Source of the DNA: Maratus speciosus
Lineage: Eukaryota; Arthropoda; Arachnida; Araneae; Salticidae
Direction: 5' to 3'
DNA length: 64,000 nucleotides
Assembly (NCBI GenBank): GCA_963932465.1
Contig: OZ010798.1
Location: forward strand, 20,718,918 to 20,782,917
Below the pieces are notes generated by a model. That model saw nothing but the letters and a program-made list of their open reading frames with translations, did not search any database and was not told the DNA's origin. Shown here in pieces: positions 56,098-64,000 of the stretch; the first letter of the stretch is position 1, and every line of letters starts with the position of its first letter. A program made the position numbers and the translations under genes.

Positions 56098-59000
56098 TTA
56101 AATGTCCATCGGTAGAGGAGACAATTTTGTGATAGGGCGTTTCAGTTCACCAGTAGAAGTCTTTAATTTGACAACACGAACAATATTATCATCCCCAGGA
56201 AATAGTTCAATTATTCTGCCCAATTTCCACCTTAATGGGGGCTGGTTTTCTTCCTTTATCAACACCAAGTCATTGATTTTTAAGTTCGGGTTGCTTCTAA
56301 ACCACTTTGTACGTTGCTGCAATTGTGAGAGATAGTCTGACGACCACCTTTTCCAAAAACTTTGGAAAATCTTTTGTAGCAATTTCCAACGTTCCAAAGG
56401 AGTTACATAGGTAGAGGAGATATCAGGCTCAGGTAAGGAGGTCAAGGGTGCTCCTATAATAAAATGTCCTGGCGTCAGAGCCGTAAAGTCATTTGGATCA
56501 GAAGACTCAGCGACAAGCGGTCTTGAATTTAAGCATGACTCAATTTGTGCAATTAAGGTCAAAAATTCTTCATAAGTTAAAATCTGATCACCAATTGTTC
56601 TCTTCAAATGATTTTTCATTTGTTTTATTCCCGCTTCCCAAAGGCCTCCAAAGTGAGGGGCGGAAGGTGGGTTGAATTTCCATACTATCATTTCGTCAGT
56701 AAGATACTTGTGCAATTTTTCATCAGAAGCAATTAGAGACATCATTCTCTTTATTTCGCGGTCTGCCCCTACAAAATTTGTACCTCTGTCGGAAAATATT
56801 TCTAGAGGTTTTCCACGTCGAGCCACGAATCTTTTCAATGAGGCTAGAAAGGTTTCAGTTGTAAGATCAGTGACTAACTCAAGATGGATAGCTTTTGTTA
56901 CGAAACAAACATACAGACAAACATAATGTTTAAAGGGTTTCACACCACGTCCCTTACGAGGTTTGATCAAAAAGGGGCCGGCTAAGTCGACTCCTACTCT
57001 TGAAAATATTCGAGCTTGTGTCACGCGTGCTGATGGCAGATTTCCCATCAACTGAGATGAAAGGTGTGATGAATTTCGGAAACATTTCATACATTTCCTT
57101 ATTTCTCTTTTCACAGCTTCTTTAGCATTAATTATCCAAAATTTTTGTCGAATTGCTGAAATTGTCAATTGAGTCCCGCTATGAAGATGTTTCTCATGAA
57201 AATACTTTATTATCAAGTCTGTAACATGATGCCTTTTAGGGAGAATGATTTGATGTTTTTGATATTCAGACAAGTTTGCATTTTTTAGCCTACCTCCAAC
57301 ACGAAGAATATCATTTTCGTCAAGAAATGGATGTAAAGGAAGGAGTTTGCTTTTAGAATTTAGGATCTTTCTGGATTTTAGAATTTTCAGTTCGTCTCCG
57401 AATTCATGGGTTTGAATTAATTTCACAATAGCATTTGTTGCCCTTTCAAGTTCTGGAACAGTCAAAAAACCACAGACTCGTTCAGATGGGCATGTACTAT
57501 TTTTGATGAATCTGAGGCACCAAGCCGTAATTCGTTTTAATTTAGACCAGGATGAAAATTTAAATAAAAGCTCAAATTCTGGAATATTTTGGGATATGGA
57601 GCAAACAAGCGTTTTACGTTGTTCTTGCAAGACCTCTTCATCAGGTAGATTAGGTTGAGTTTCAGGGGGAAATACTGGTAACGATTCTTCCTTCAGCCAG
57701 CTAGGACCATGTAACCATACCTCGTTATTAATCAATTCAGATGCAGAGCAACCACGAGAGAGAACATCTGCAGGATTTTCCTTTCCTTTACAAAATTTCC
57801 ATTGTACAGGAGCAACAAGTTCCTGAATTTCGCGTACGCGGTTTGCCACAAAGGGCTTCCAGTTGTTAGCACTTCCTTTAATCCAGTGCAAGGTAATTTG
57901 GGAGTCACTTAGACAAAATATATTTTCATTCACAATTTTAAATATTTCCTTTAAATAATTCGCTAATCTTGCAGCCGTAAGTGCTCCAAGAAGTTCGATG
58001 CGCGGCAATGTAATTTTCTTGAGAGGCGCTACTCTCGACTTTGCTATTACAAATGAAGTTTCACAAGAAGAAGAATCACGTAAATAAGCCACTGACCCAT
58101 ACCCCTTTAAACTAGCATCAGAAAATATGAAAAGTTGAGCGGTTTCAGGATTTAATTTTGGGATAGTTACAAAATATTTTCTAAGAATTTCAAAATTTAC
58201 CAAGTCTTTTATTTCATTATGCCATTTTCTGAATTTTCCACTTAAAGAATCTGGTAATGTAGAATCCCAGTCAATTCCATGTTCCCAGAGTTCTTGCATT
58301 AAAAATTTAATTCTTATCACGAAAGGGGAAATGAGTCCAATAGGATCATAAATTTTTGCCACAGTTTGTAAAACAATACGTTTGGTAATAATTTTATGGT
58401 CAAATTCTACTAAAAGTGGTTGTATGTCTATTTTCAAGGTGTCACTTTCTGTTATCCATATAATTCCCAATACCTTCGAAAGATTTTGTTCAAGAGTGTC
58501 TTCCTCAAAGTTTATTCCATGTTCCTTCCATAAAAATTTTAAATCGGAAGAATTGGTTTTAAATTTTCTGAGTTTCATATTGGCCTCACTCAATATCTTC
58601 TCTGCACCGTTTGATAAAACAAAAGCTTCATTTACTGAATCAGCTCCATGAAACAGGCCATCAACGTATAAGGAAGTATCCAGCATATTAACTATTTTTC
58701 CAAACAAATCTTTATACCCCTCAATGTGATGTTTGATGGTTGCAGAAAGGAAAAAGGGTGAAGTTGTTACACCAAAAGTTACACGGGTCATGCGAAAAAC
58801 CTTCAAAATGGGATTGTTACTAGTGATATTGTCAAACCACAGGAACCTCAAAAAATTTCTATCTTCTTGTTGTATCTGGATTTGCAAGAATGCCTTTTCT
58901 ATATCGGCCAAGAAAGCAATTTTGTGGAGACGGAATTTTAAAATAATGTCCAATATGTTAGGATTTAGATTGGGCCCAGGAAATAAGCACTCGTTTAACG

Positions 59001-60975
59001 ATTTTGCCCCCTTATCTTTGGATGACGCATCAAAAACAATTCTTACTTTAGTTGTCGATTTATCTTCCCTTATTACTGGTCTGTGAGGCATGTAATACGT
59101 GTTTATTTCATCTTTATTAAACTCACATTCTTCAATTATACCCAAACCACATTGTTCATTTAATATTTTCTCATATTCCTTAAGTAACCATTCATTTTTG
59201 CACAATTTTGATTTTAATCCCCAAAGTCTATGTTTAGCTACATCAAAATTGGATTCCAATTCATTTTTATTTACTTTCCACAAAAGTTTAGTTTCATATC
59301 TTCCATTTACAAAATTTAAATTATCATTAAATAAATCAAGAGCATCTAAATCCTTTTGTGAAAATAATTCATTTTTACTATCACAAATACCCAAAGACTC
59401 TAGTTTCCAAAACTTTTGCAAATCAAAATTTTCTATTTCATTAACAGATACAAGATGAGCATTAACTGTTTCGTTACCTTTAGAGTTTATTTTTCCCACT
59501 ATTGTGTACCCAAAAAGTGTATTAGCTACATATAAATGGTCATTAATTTCTTCAACGACACCTCTCTGAACATTCCAGAAATAATCAGCTCCAAGTAAAA
59601 TTTGTACTTCGGATTCCTCGGGCGTAGGGTCGGCTAACCTCCATCTTTTACTTTCAATGTATTTTATAACTAGAGGGTCAGAATTGGGAACCTTCAATGT
59701 TGTTGCACTTATCAAATCGGTAGCTAGCCCCTCAACATCTATAAAACGATGATAATTCATTTTACTTCGCAATTTAATTTTAAAAACATCATATTCTTCT
59801 TCGCGACCTTGATCCATGCCAAAAGCGAATACAGTTAAATGTTCTTTTCTTAAAACAGGCAAATTTAATTCACGAGCTAATGCTTTTGTTATGAAGCTTT
59901 TTTCGCTTGCAGAATCAAGTAATAATCGAACTACCTTTGATTTAGAATTACCTTGAGCAGTTACACAACATGTTTGCAATAAAACAGCATGCTTAGAATT
60001 TCTAAAATTACAATGAGAATTAGATACAACTGTTTGATTTTGATTTTCATTAATTTCCGGTTTCAAACTTTTCTTAAAGCAAAATAATTTGTTATGTTCA
60101 GTGCTTTTACAATTTAGACATGGCTTTAATTTTATGCGGCATTGCGAAGATAAATGCGATTTCAAAAAGTATTTGTAACATCTACCCTCCTTACGTAACA
60201 TTAATCTTTTCTTATCATCAGCTAAATTTTTACACTCGGAAGATAAATGATCATTACCTTTGCAAAATACACAAAAAACTTTAATAGTGGCATTTAAGGT
60301 ATTAGCATGTTGATATTTATTTGATGTTTTCTTTTCACGAAATTCAGTTTTATTTTTATGTACAAAAGAAGAGGATGCATCATTTTTAGAACTTGTCATT
60401 GACAAAGCCTTTTCTCTACATTCTATTTCACATTTCAGAAAGGCAATTAGATCGGTTACATCTGACTCTTTGCTAGTATCACGTTTTCTATGATATTCAA
60501 TCACTAATTCATGGGGCAATAGCTTTAGCAAAATAGGATTTAGCAATTGTCCATAAGAACTGGATGTTACCCCCAAATTTCTTAAACTTCTAATATTAAC
60601 TTCGCACATGTCATGCAATCTTCTTAATGCATTTAAATTTGAACAATTTTTAACTGGTTCCATATTTAATAAATTAGTCATGTGTTTATTAATAATAACA
60701 TCAACCTTACCAAAACGGTCCTTTAATAAATCAATACAAGTATCATAATTTTGTTCTGTCAAAGGAAACCCTTCTACCACATTATAGGCCCGATTACATA
60801 ACAAGGATTTTAGATAAGCGAATTTTTCTATCTTAGATAGTGATTTATTCTGGTGTATCGATGTTTCAAAACAGTTAAAAAATTCGACCCATTCTTCGAT
60901 TTCACCAGAAAATTTTGGAACATTTAATTTAGGCAATTTCATGGCAGAACTCGTTTCTGTTCCACTAGCCACCAT
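56098..60975 (-). CDS. BEL/Pao gag-pol polyprotein (1625 aa, RT active site altered)
   Basis: A retrotransposon polyprotein for replication through an RNA intermediate. Approximate domains: DUF1759-type gag region (13-165); zinc knuckle CVFCKGNDHLSSEC (about 234), then a second knuckle that has lost a Cys (CYKYFLKSHLSSQC) and a third, CLNCKSTEHNKLFC; aspartic protease with LLDSAS (about 353); reverse transcriptase with VFDASS (about 647) and ADIEKAF (about 689); Pao-type region KIYDPIGLISP; RNase H with FSDAS (about 954); HHCC integrase zinc site (HEKHLHSGT, about 1260); integrase core with D in GVDLAG (about 1330), D in FSDRGTNF (about 1397) and E in WEAGIK (50 residues later); and a DUF5641-type end. 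The RT box reads YVDG where YVDD is expected (codon GGC), so polymerase activity should be lost. The frame is otherwise uninterrupted, suggesting recent inactivation. Confidence 0.95.
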   Translation of the reverse strand: MVASGTETSSAMKLPKLNVPKFSGEIEEWVEFFNCFETSIHQNKSLSKIEKFAYLKSLLCNRAYNVVEGFPLTEQNYDTCIDLLKDRFGKVDVIINKHMTNLLNMEPVKNCSNLNALRRLHDMCEVNIRSLRNLGVTSSSYGQLLNPILLKLLPHELVIEYHRKRDTSKESDVTDLIAFLKCEIECREKALSMTSSKNDASSSFVHKNKTEFREKKTSNKYQHANTLNATIKVFCVFCKGNDHLSSECKNLADDKKRLMLRKEGRCYKYFLKSHLSSQCRIKLKPCLNCKSTEHNKLFCFKKSLKPEINENQNQTVVSNSHCNFRNSKHAVLLQTCCVTAQGNSKSKVVRLLLDSASEKSFITKALARELNLPVLRKEHLTVFAFGMDQGREEEYDVFKIKLRSKMNYHRFIDVEGLATDLISATTLKVPNSDPLVIKYIESKRWRLADPTPEESEVQILLGADYFWNVQRGVVEEINDHLYVANTLFGYTIVGKINSKGNETVNAHLVSVNEIENFDLQKFWKLESLGICDSKNELFSQKDLDALDLFNDNLNFVNGRYETKLLWKVNKNELESNFDVAKHRLWGLKSKLCKNEWLLKEYEKILNEQCGLGIIEECEFNKDEINTYYMPHRPVIREDKSTTKVRIVFDASSKDKGAKSLNECLFPGPNLNPNILDIILKFRLHKIAFLADIEKAFLQIQIQQEDRNFLRFLWFDNITSNNPILKVFRMTRVTFGVTTSPFFLSATIKHHIEGYKDLFGKIVNMLDTSLYVDGLFHGADSVNEAFVLSNGAEKILSEANMKLRKFKTNSSDLKFLWKEHGINFEEDTLEQNLSKVLGIIWITESDTLKIDIQPLLVEFDHKIITKRIVLQTVAKIYDPIGLISPFVIRIKFLMQELWEHGIDWDSTLPDSLSGKFRKWHNEIKDLVNFEILRKYFVTIPKLNPETAQLFIFSDASLKGYGSVAYLRDSSSCETSFVIAKSRVAPLKKITLPRIELLGALTAARLANYLKEIFKIVNENIFCLSDSQITLHWIKGSANNWKPFVANRVREIQELVAPVQWKFCKGKENPADVLSRGCSASELINNEVWLHGPSWLKEESLPVFPPETQPNLPDEEVLQEQRKTLVCSISQNIPEFELLFKFSSWSKLKRITAWCLRFIKNSTCPSERVCGFLTVPELERATNAIVKLIQTHEFGDELKILKSRKILNSKSKLLPLHPFLDENDILRVGGRLKNANLSEYQKHQIILPKRHHVTDLIIKYFHEKHLHSGTQLTISAIRQKFWIINAKEAVKREIRKCMKCFRNSSHLSSQLMGNLPSARVTQARIFSRVGVDLAGPFLIKPRKGRGVKPFKHYVCLYVCFVTKAIHLELVTDLTTETFLASLKRFVARRGKPLEIFSDRGTNFVGADREIKRMMSLIASDEKLHKYLTDEMIVWKFNPPSAPHFGGLWEAGIKQMKNHLKRTIGDQILTYEEFLTLIAQIESCLNSRPLVAESSDPNDFTALTPGHFIIGAPLTSLPEPDISSTYVTPLERWKLLQKIFQSFWKRWSSDYLSQLQQRTKWFRSNPNLKINDLVLIKEENQPPLRWKLGRIIELFPGDDNIVRVVKLKTSTGELKRPITKLSPLPMDI

Positions 60976-61324
60976 TCAATGAATTTACACGACTAGTTGC
61001 TATCATAGAAACATTATCCTTTTTACATTTTCTTAATCTATTTTTAATTTTAAATTTAGCACTGATCAATTGGTCAGTGTACTTTTCACTATTAGCAATG
61101 TCCTTTTCATATTCTTTTAAGTCGGATATTTGAGCTTCAATATCACGATTCAAACTTTGGAAAGCCGTTTCTTTTAAGAGAAATATTTCTTGAAGCTCTA
61201 ATAATTCATCGGTTTTCGTATTATCAATGTCATCATTTAATAATGTTTCTAATTTTGTAATTAATTTCGTGAAACTCGTTCGTTCAACAGAACGTTTTGC
61301 TTTCAGCTTTTCAAGATTTTCCAT
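60965..61324 (-). CDS. BEL/Pao gag N-terminal segment (119 aa), +1 to gag-pol
   Basis: The segment is Lys/Glu-rich and predicted to be helical or coiled (KRSVERTSFTKLITKLETLL), as in the N-termini of BEL/Pao gag proteins, where it usually forms one frame with the DUF1759 region. Here it ends with TAG and overlaps the downstream ATG by 11 bp. The downstream frame is +1 relative to this one. The overlap, GGTGGCTAGTGG, could be a programmed +1 shift site, but a one-base indel is simpler. ATG at 61322-61324 is the first in frame after the leader. Confidence 0.75.
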   Translation of the reverse strand: MENLEKLKAKRSVERTSFTKLITKLETLLNDDIDNTKTDELLELQEIFLLKETAFQSLNRDIEAQISDLKEYEKDIANSEKYTDQLISAKFKIKNRLRKCKKDNVSMIATSRVNSLNGG

Positions 61325-61567
61325 TTTAAATAAAGAATAATTCTTATTTTAAAACATAAACCATTCATAGAAAATGAAAAAAATATTTTCTTACCTGTTA
61401 ATTCCAGGTAATGTAGATGGCATGTCGTAATCCAAATGGCACAATAATAATTCCACACTAATCACAGGTTGAAATATAAATCACACACTAATCACATGTT
61501 GAAAAATAAATCACAGTTGTTAATCACAAATCTCTTTCACAATAGCTCACTATTATTTCCAAAAAAT
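61325..61567 (-). other. BEL/Pao 5' leader
   Basis: Noncoding leader between the primer-binding site and the gag start. It includes tandem words AATCACAGGTTGAAATATAAATC / AATCACATGTTGAAAAATAAATC on the plus strand (about 61458 and 61493). Confidence 0.6.
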
Positions 61568-61592
61568 GTTTCCCGGGTTTCGGCACCAAAAA
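61568..61592 (-). other. Primer-binding site
   Basis: Just inside the LTR the minus strand reads TTGGTGCCGAAACCCGGGAA. This matches, from memory, the tRNA-complementary PBS region of BEL-type elements. The tRNA identity was not determined. Confidence 0.6.
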
Positions 61593-61596
61593 TAAA

Positions 61597-62275
61597 TGTT
61601 GGCGCCGAAATTCATCTGACAAATAAATTTTCAAAATCCAAGTGAGATGGGAGAGCAATTAGGTTAAATAGTTTATTAAATAAAACTGAAATAGTATGTA
61701 AATTCTATTCATCATTAGAAGTTAATAATTGTTCCATAATAGTAATTCTCCGTATTTAACAGAGCCAATACAAAAAAAATGTGTTCTCTGCTTGGTTGCA
61801 GAGTCAGGACTTCCACTATACACTCTGTATTAAACAGAGCCATGATTTAACAATTGGCATCTCTGATTACAGAGTCAGGACATGTTACATGTTCTCTGCT
61901 TGGTTACAGAGTCAAGACTGACCATTTTAAAAATGATACATATTATATAAAATAAACATCAAAATAAAAATTACAATATGCAGTTATAAATCTTCTAAAT
62001 AGCTATAATATTCATTTAAATGACATCCAAGTAATTATAAAACTAATAAATCACCATCAATTCAAAATTATTATAAAGTAAATAAATCTATATTACATGA
62101 CCTTGAAATCATAATGTTACTCATAAATATTGATTCAGGGTTATAAACAATTTAGATAAACAGATTAGATTTTTTCTGTCAAAAGAAATCAGTTTTATAA
62201 TTATATTTCGCAATATGAAAGATAAACAGAGTTAAATTATAAACAAATAAATTTGAGGGCATTTACGCCGTAACA
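61597..62275 (-). repeat. BEL/Pao 5' LTR, 679 bp
   Basis: On the minus strand it begins TGTTACGGCGTAAATGCCC and ends CGGCGCCAACA (TGTT...AACA), followed by the PBS. It contains four to five related hairpin words (CTCTGCTTGGTTGCAGAGTC, ACTCTGTATTAAACAGAGCC type) at about 61745-61920. These could be enhancer-like repeats. Only one LTR is seen, so the boundaries rest on termini and PBS. Confidence 0.75.
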
Positions 62276-63808
62276 CTTTTATTTAATAAAGAATCATTTA
62301 ATTTCTCTGGTTTTAATACTATTTTAGTAAATTACACCTCTTTTTTTTACTATTTATTTAAAAAAAAACTTGTACATCTATTCATAGTGTAATATGCCCC
62401 ACGAGGGAAATTTTACATAGGAAATTTTGTAGAGTATATCTAAAATTGACTATTTGAGCATGTTTAATCTAAAAAATGTTTTGAATGATAAAAATGAGGT
62501 GCTACATTTATGAAATTAATAAAACCCCGTGTGCATCACGGAAGGAAAGTGATGAAAGTAAACTTCTTAGCAGACCACATACAGAATATGAAATTCATGA
62601 CATATGCATTTTAAAATTTTAAATTGGAGAAAACATGGGGCCCAAATAATAATAATGGGAAAAAAATCCGCTATCAAAGAAGTATGTTATGGGAGGAAAG
62701 GTAAGTAGTAACTTAAATTGGATAAAAGTGTGAACCCGGAAATGCTACTTGTGAATTATGTTATCCATACAGCCTTGGCGAATATTTCAGTGCTAAACTG
62801 ATTAGAAATCAAATTTAAGGTTTAGTTATTCTGTTTGTTGACAGATGGCAGCACTATGCATTCTGTGCTGTTGTGAAATCTTAATTATGACATCATCAGT
62901 GATTTGATGTTTGGTTTCCTGAGAGTGTGGTATGGAGAATGTTGCTCCTGCTGCATTATTGTCTTTCTTTATTCTATTTAATTATCTGCACCCAGTTAGG
63001 CAGGGGATATATTTTTATAATGTAATTTAAGGCTTTCATGTGATGAAAGCATACTAATTAGAGTGTTAATTTTAACTAGAGAAATTTGATTCTGAAACCA
63101 GAACTGTATGTTTCATTGTGTGTTAAGTTTTCGTGAATGTCAAGATTTGTTTTTGTGTTGTGAAATAAAAATAAGAAAATTTCAAGGATTTCTTTCTTCA
63201 AATTTTCTACATAAAGAAAATTGGAGGCACTTAGGCGTGATATGTGAGTACTTGCTTTGTTTTGAAATTGTTCTTTGATGCTAAAGCTTAATTTTTCTAC
63301 TGAAGTTGCATTTAGCAAGATATTATTTTAGAATATGAGAACAATTTAGTATCTTCTTTATTGAATTGATAAAATAAGAAAAAATAGTATTCTACAATAT
63401 TATGTTTTGATAGTTCTTGAAAAAGAAAATTGTTCTCAAGATTATTATGATTTATTTACTTGTTGTTCTCAAGAACATTATGATTTATTTGCTTGAAATA
63501 TTTGAATATTTAATTATTATGGTGAATTATTATTTTACATTGAAGAATTTTGAAGATTTTTAATTTTATGCACATTTGAGAACAGAAAATTCTATTGTTT
63601 GTATGAAAGAATAATTATGAACATTTTATAGTAGTTCTGTTTTTGAATTTAATTCAGTTACTTCTGTTTTTGAACTTAATTTGATTAGTTTTGTTTTGAA
63701 GCAATTCTGATTACTTTTGATTTTGAAGTAATTTTGATTAGTTTTGTTTTCAAATTATCTGATTAAATTTATTTTGGAAATTATTCTGCTTATAAGTTAT
63801 TGTGTAAA
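62276..63808. other. AT-rich DNA, probably containing the leader or LTR of the next element
   Basis: No gene is supported. GACAGATGGCAGCACTATGC lies near 62840. 63340-63780 consists of T-rich, GAA/TTGATTAG-rich iterated words (TTTTGATTAGTTTTGTTTT type) leading directly into the ATG at 63809, as expected of a retrotransposon leader. LTR boundaries were not found. Confidence 0.4.
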
Positions 63809-64000
63809 ATGGAGGATTATGAGAAAAAATCTGCTCAAATTAAAATTGAGAGAGGTAGGGTGAAAGGCTCTGTAACTAGATTAGAGAATAGTTTTGATAA
63901 TGTGAATACTAAAAATGAAATTTTGATTAGATTACAAAGATTAGATGATTTACTTAAAGAGTTCTTAAGATTAGATTCTTGTTTAAATGATGATGATTCT
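63809..64000 (+). CDS. Probable second BEL/Pao gag N-terminus (partial, runs off the window)
   Basis: An open frame of 64 codons from ATG to the window end, plus strand. It is Lys/Glu/Asp-rich and likely helical: KIERGRVKGSVTRLENSF, then repeated RLDDLL / RLDSCL words. The pattern of a basic helix followed by acidic Leu-rich segments resembles the N-terminus at 61324-60965 and other BEL/Pao gag starts. This is a structural resemblance, not a firm alignment. If correct, it is a second element in the opposite orientation. Confidence 0.5.
   Translation, partial: MEDYEKKSAQIKIERGRVKGSVTRLENSFDNVNTKNEILIRLQRLDDLLKEFLRLDSCLNDDDS

Larger units (their letters stand above)
56098..62275 (-). mobile_element. 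BEL/Pao LTR retrotransposon, 3' LTR missing
   Basis: Minus-strand order: 5' LTR (62275-61597), primer-binding site, leader, N-terminal ORF (61324-60965) and gag-pol (60975-56098). Domain order gag, protease, RT, RNase H, integrase and a C-terminal domain is that of the BEL/Pao group. No sequence like TGTTGGCGCC or the LTR body follows the ORF in 55446-56097, so the 3' end has been lost or replaced. With the RT and frame defects below, it cannot be autonomous as read. Confidence 0.9.

Noticed and set aside
56102..59458. Several plus-strand ORFs under the BEL/Pao gene
   Set aside because: They are antisense shadows of the minus-strand gag-pol frame.

Overview
The window reads as AT-rich, repeat-dense nuclear DNA from an invertebrate, most likely an arthropod and possibly a chelicerate; the lineage is inferred. 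Reasons: a BEL/Pao LTR retrotransposon, a Penelope-like element with a GIY-YIG endonuclease, many MITEs with TA, TTAA or 8-bp target duplications, long poly-A and poly-C tracts, two satellite-like tandem arrays, and no convincing multi-exon host gene. Nothing suggests a prokaryote.

Layout. 0-2 kb: nested MITEs (a hAT element inside a TTAA element). 2.5-3 kb: a perfect 48-bp-arm hairpin and a MITE. 3.9-6.3 kb: a degenerate tandem array of about 245 bp per unit. 6.3-15 kb: AT-rich DNA with two 173-bp Tigger/pogo-type MITEs and one 404-bp TA element. 15.24-15.54 kb: a compact CpG-rich block with CCAAT and GC boxes, the best candidate host promoter. 16-29 kb: dense TEs, including a Penelope-like element split by a 3.15-kb TA-flanked TIR element. 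30.1-34.6 kb: a satellite of about 326 bp per unit whose first unit is split by a 2.3-kb TIR element.

The centrepiece is a giant palindrome, 35185-47683. Its two arms of about 6.2 kb are roughly 99% identical in their coding parts and face each other across an 86-bp spacer. Each arm carries, from outside to inside, a tRNA-Asn(GUU)-like gene, an intronless six-finger C2H2 protein gene, an unrecognised intronless gene interrupted by the same in-frame TAG in both arms, about 1.6 kb of AT-rich tandem repeats, and a GC-richer block near the axis. The zinc-finger gene is intact on the left and frameshifted on the right. Inverted homology continues outside the arms (28.7-29.4 kb against 47.7-48.3 kb), but the left side holds 5.8 kb that the right side lacks.

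48-56 kb holds further TTAA elements and other MITEs. 56.1-62.3 kb is a minus-strand BEL/Pao element with a 5' LTR, primer-binding site, gag-like N-terminus and a 1625-codon gag-pol ORF. It looks dead: the RT box is YVDG instead of YVDD, a +1 shift separates the N-terminal ORF, and no 3' LTR is visible. The right edge (63809-64000) opens the N-terminus of what looks like a second BEL/Pao element on the plus strand.

The genes do not form a pathway. The only candidate new system is the palindromic unit, which could be an unusual mobile or viral-derived element or a palindromic host duplication.
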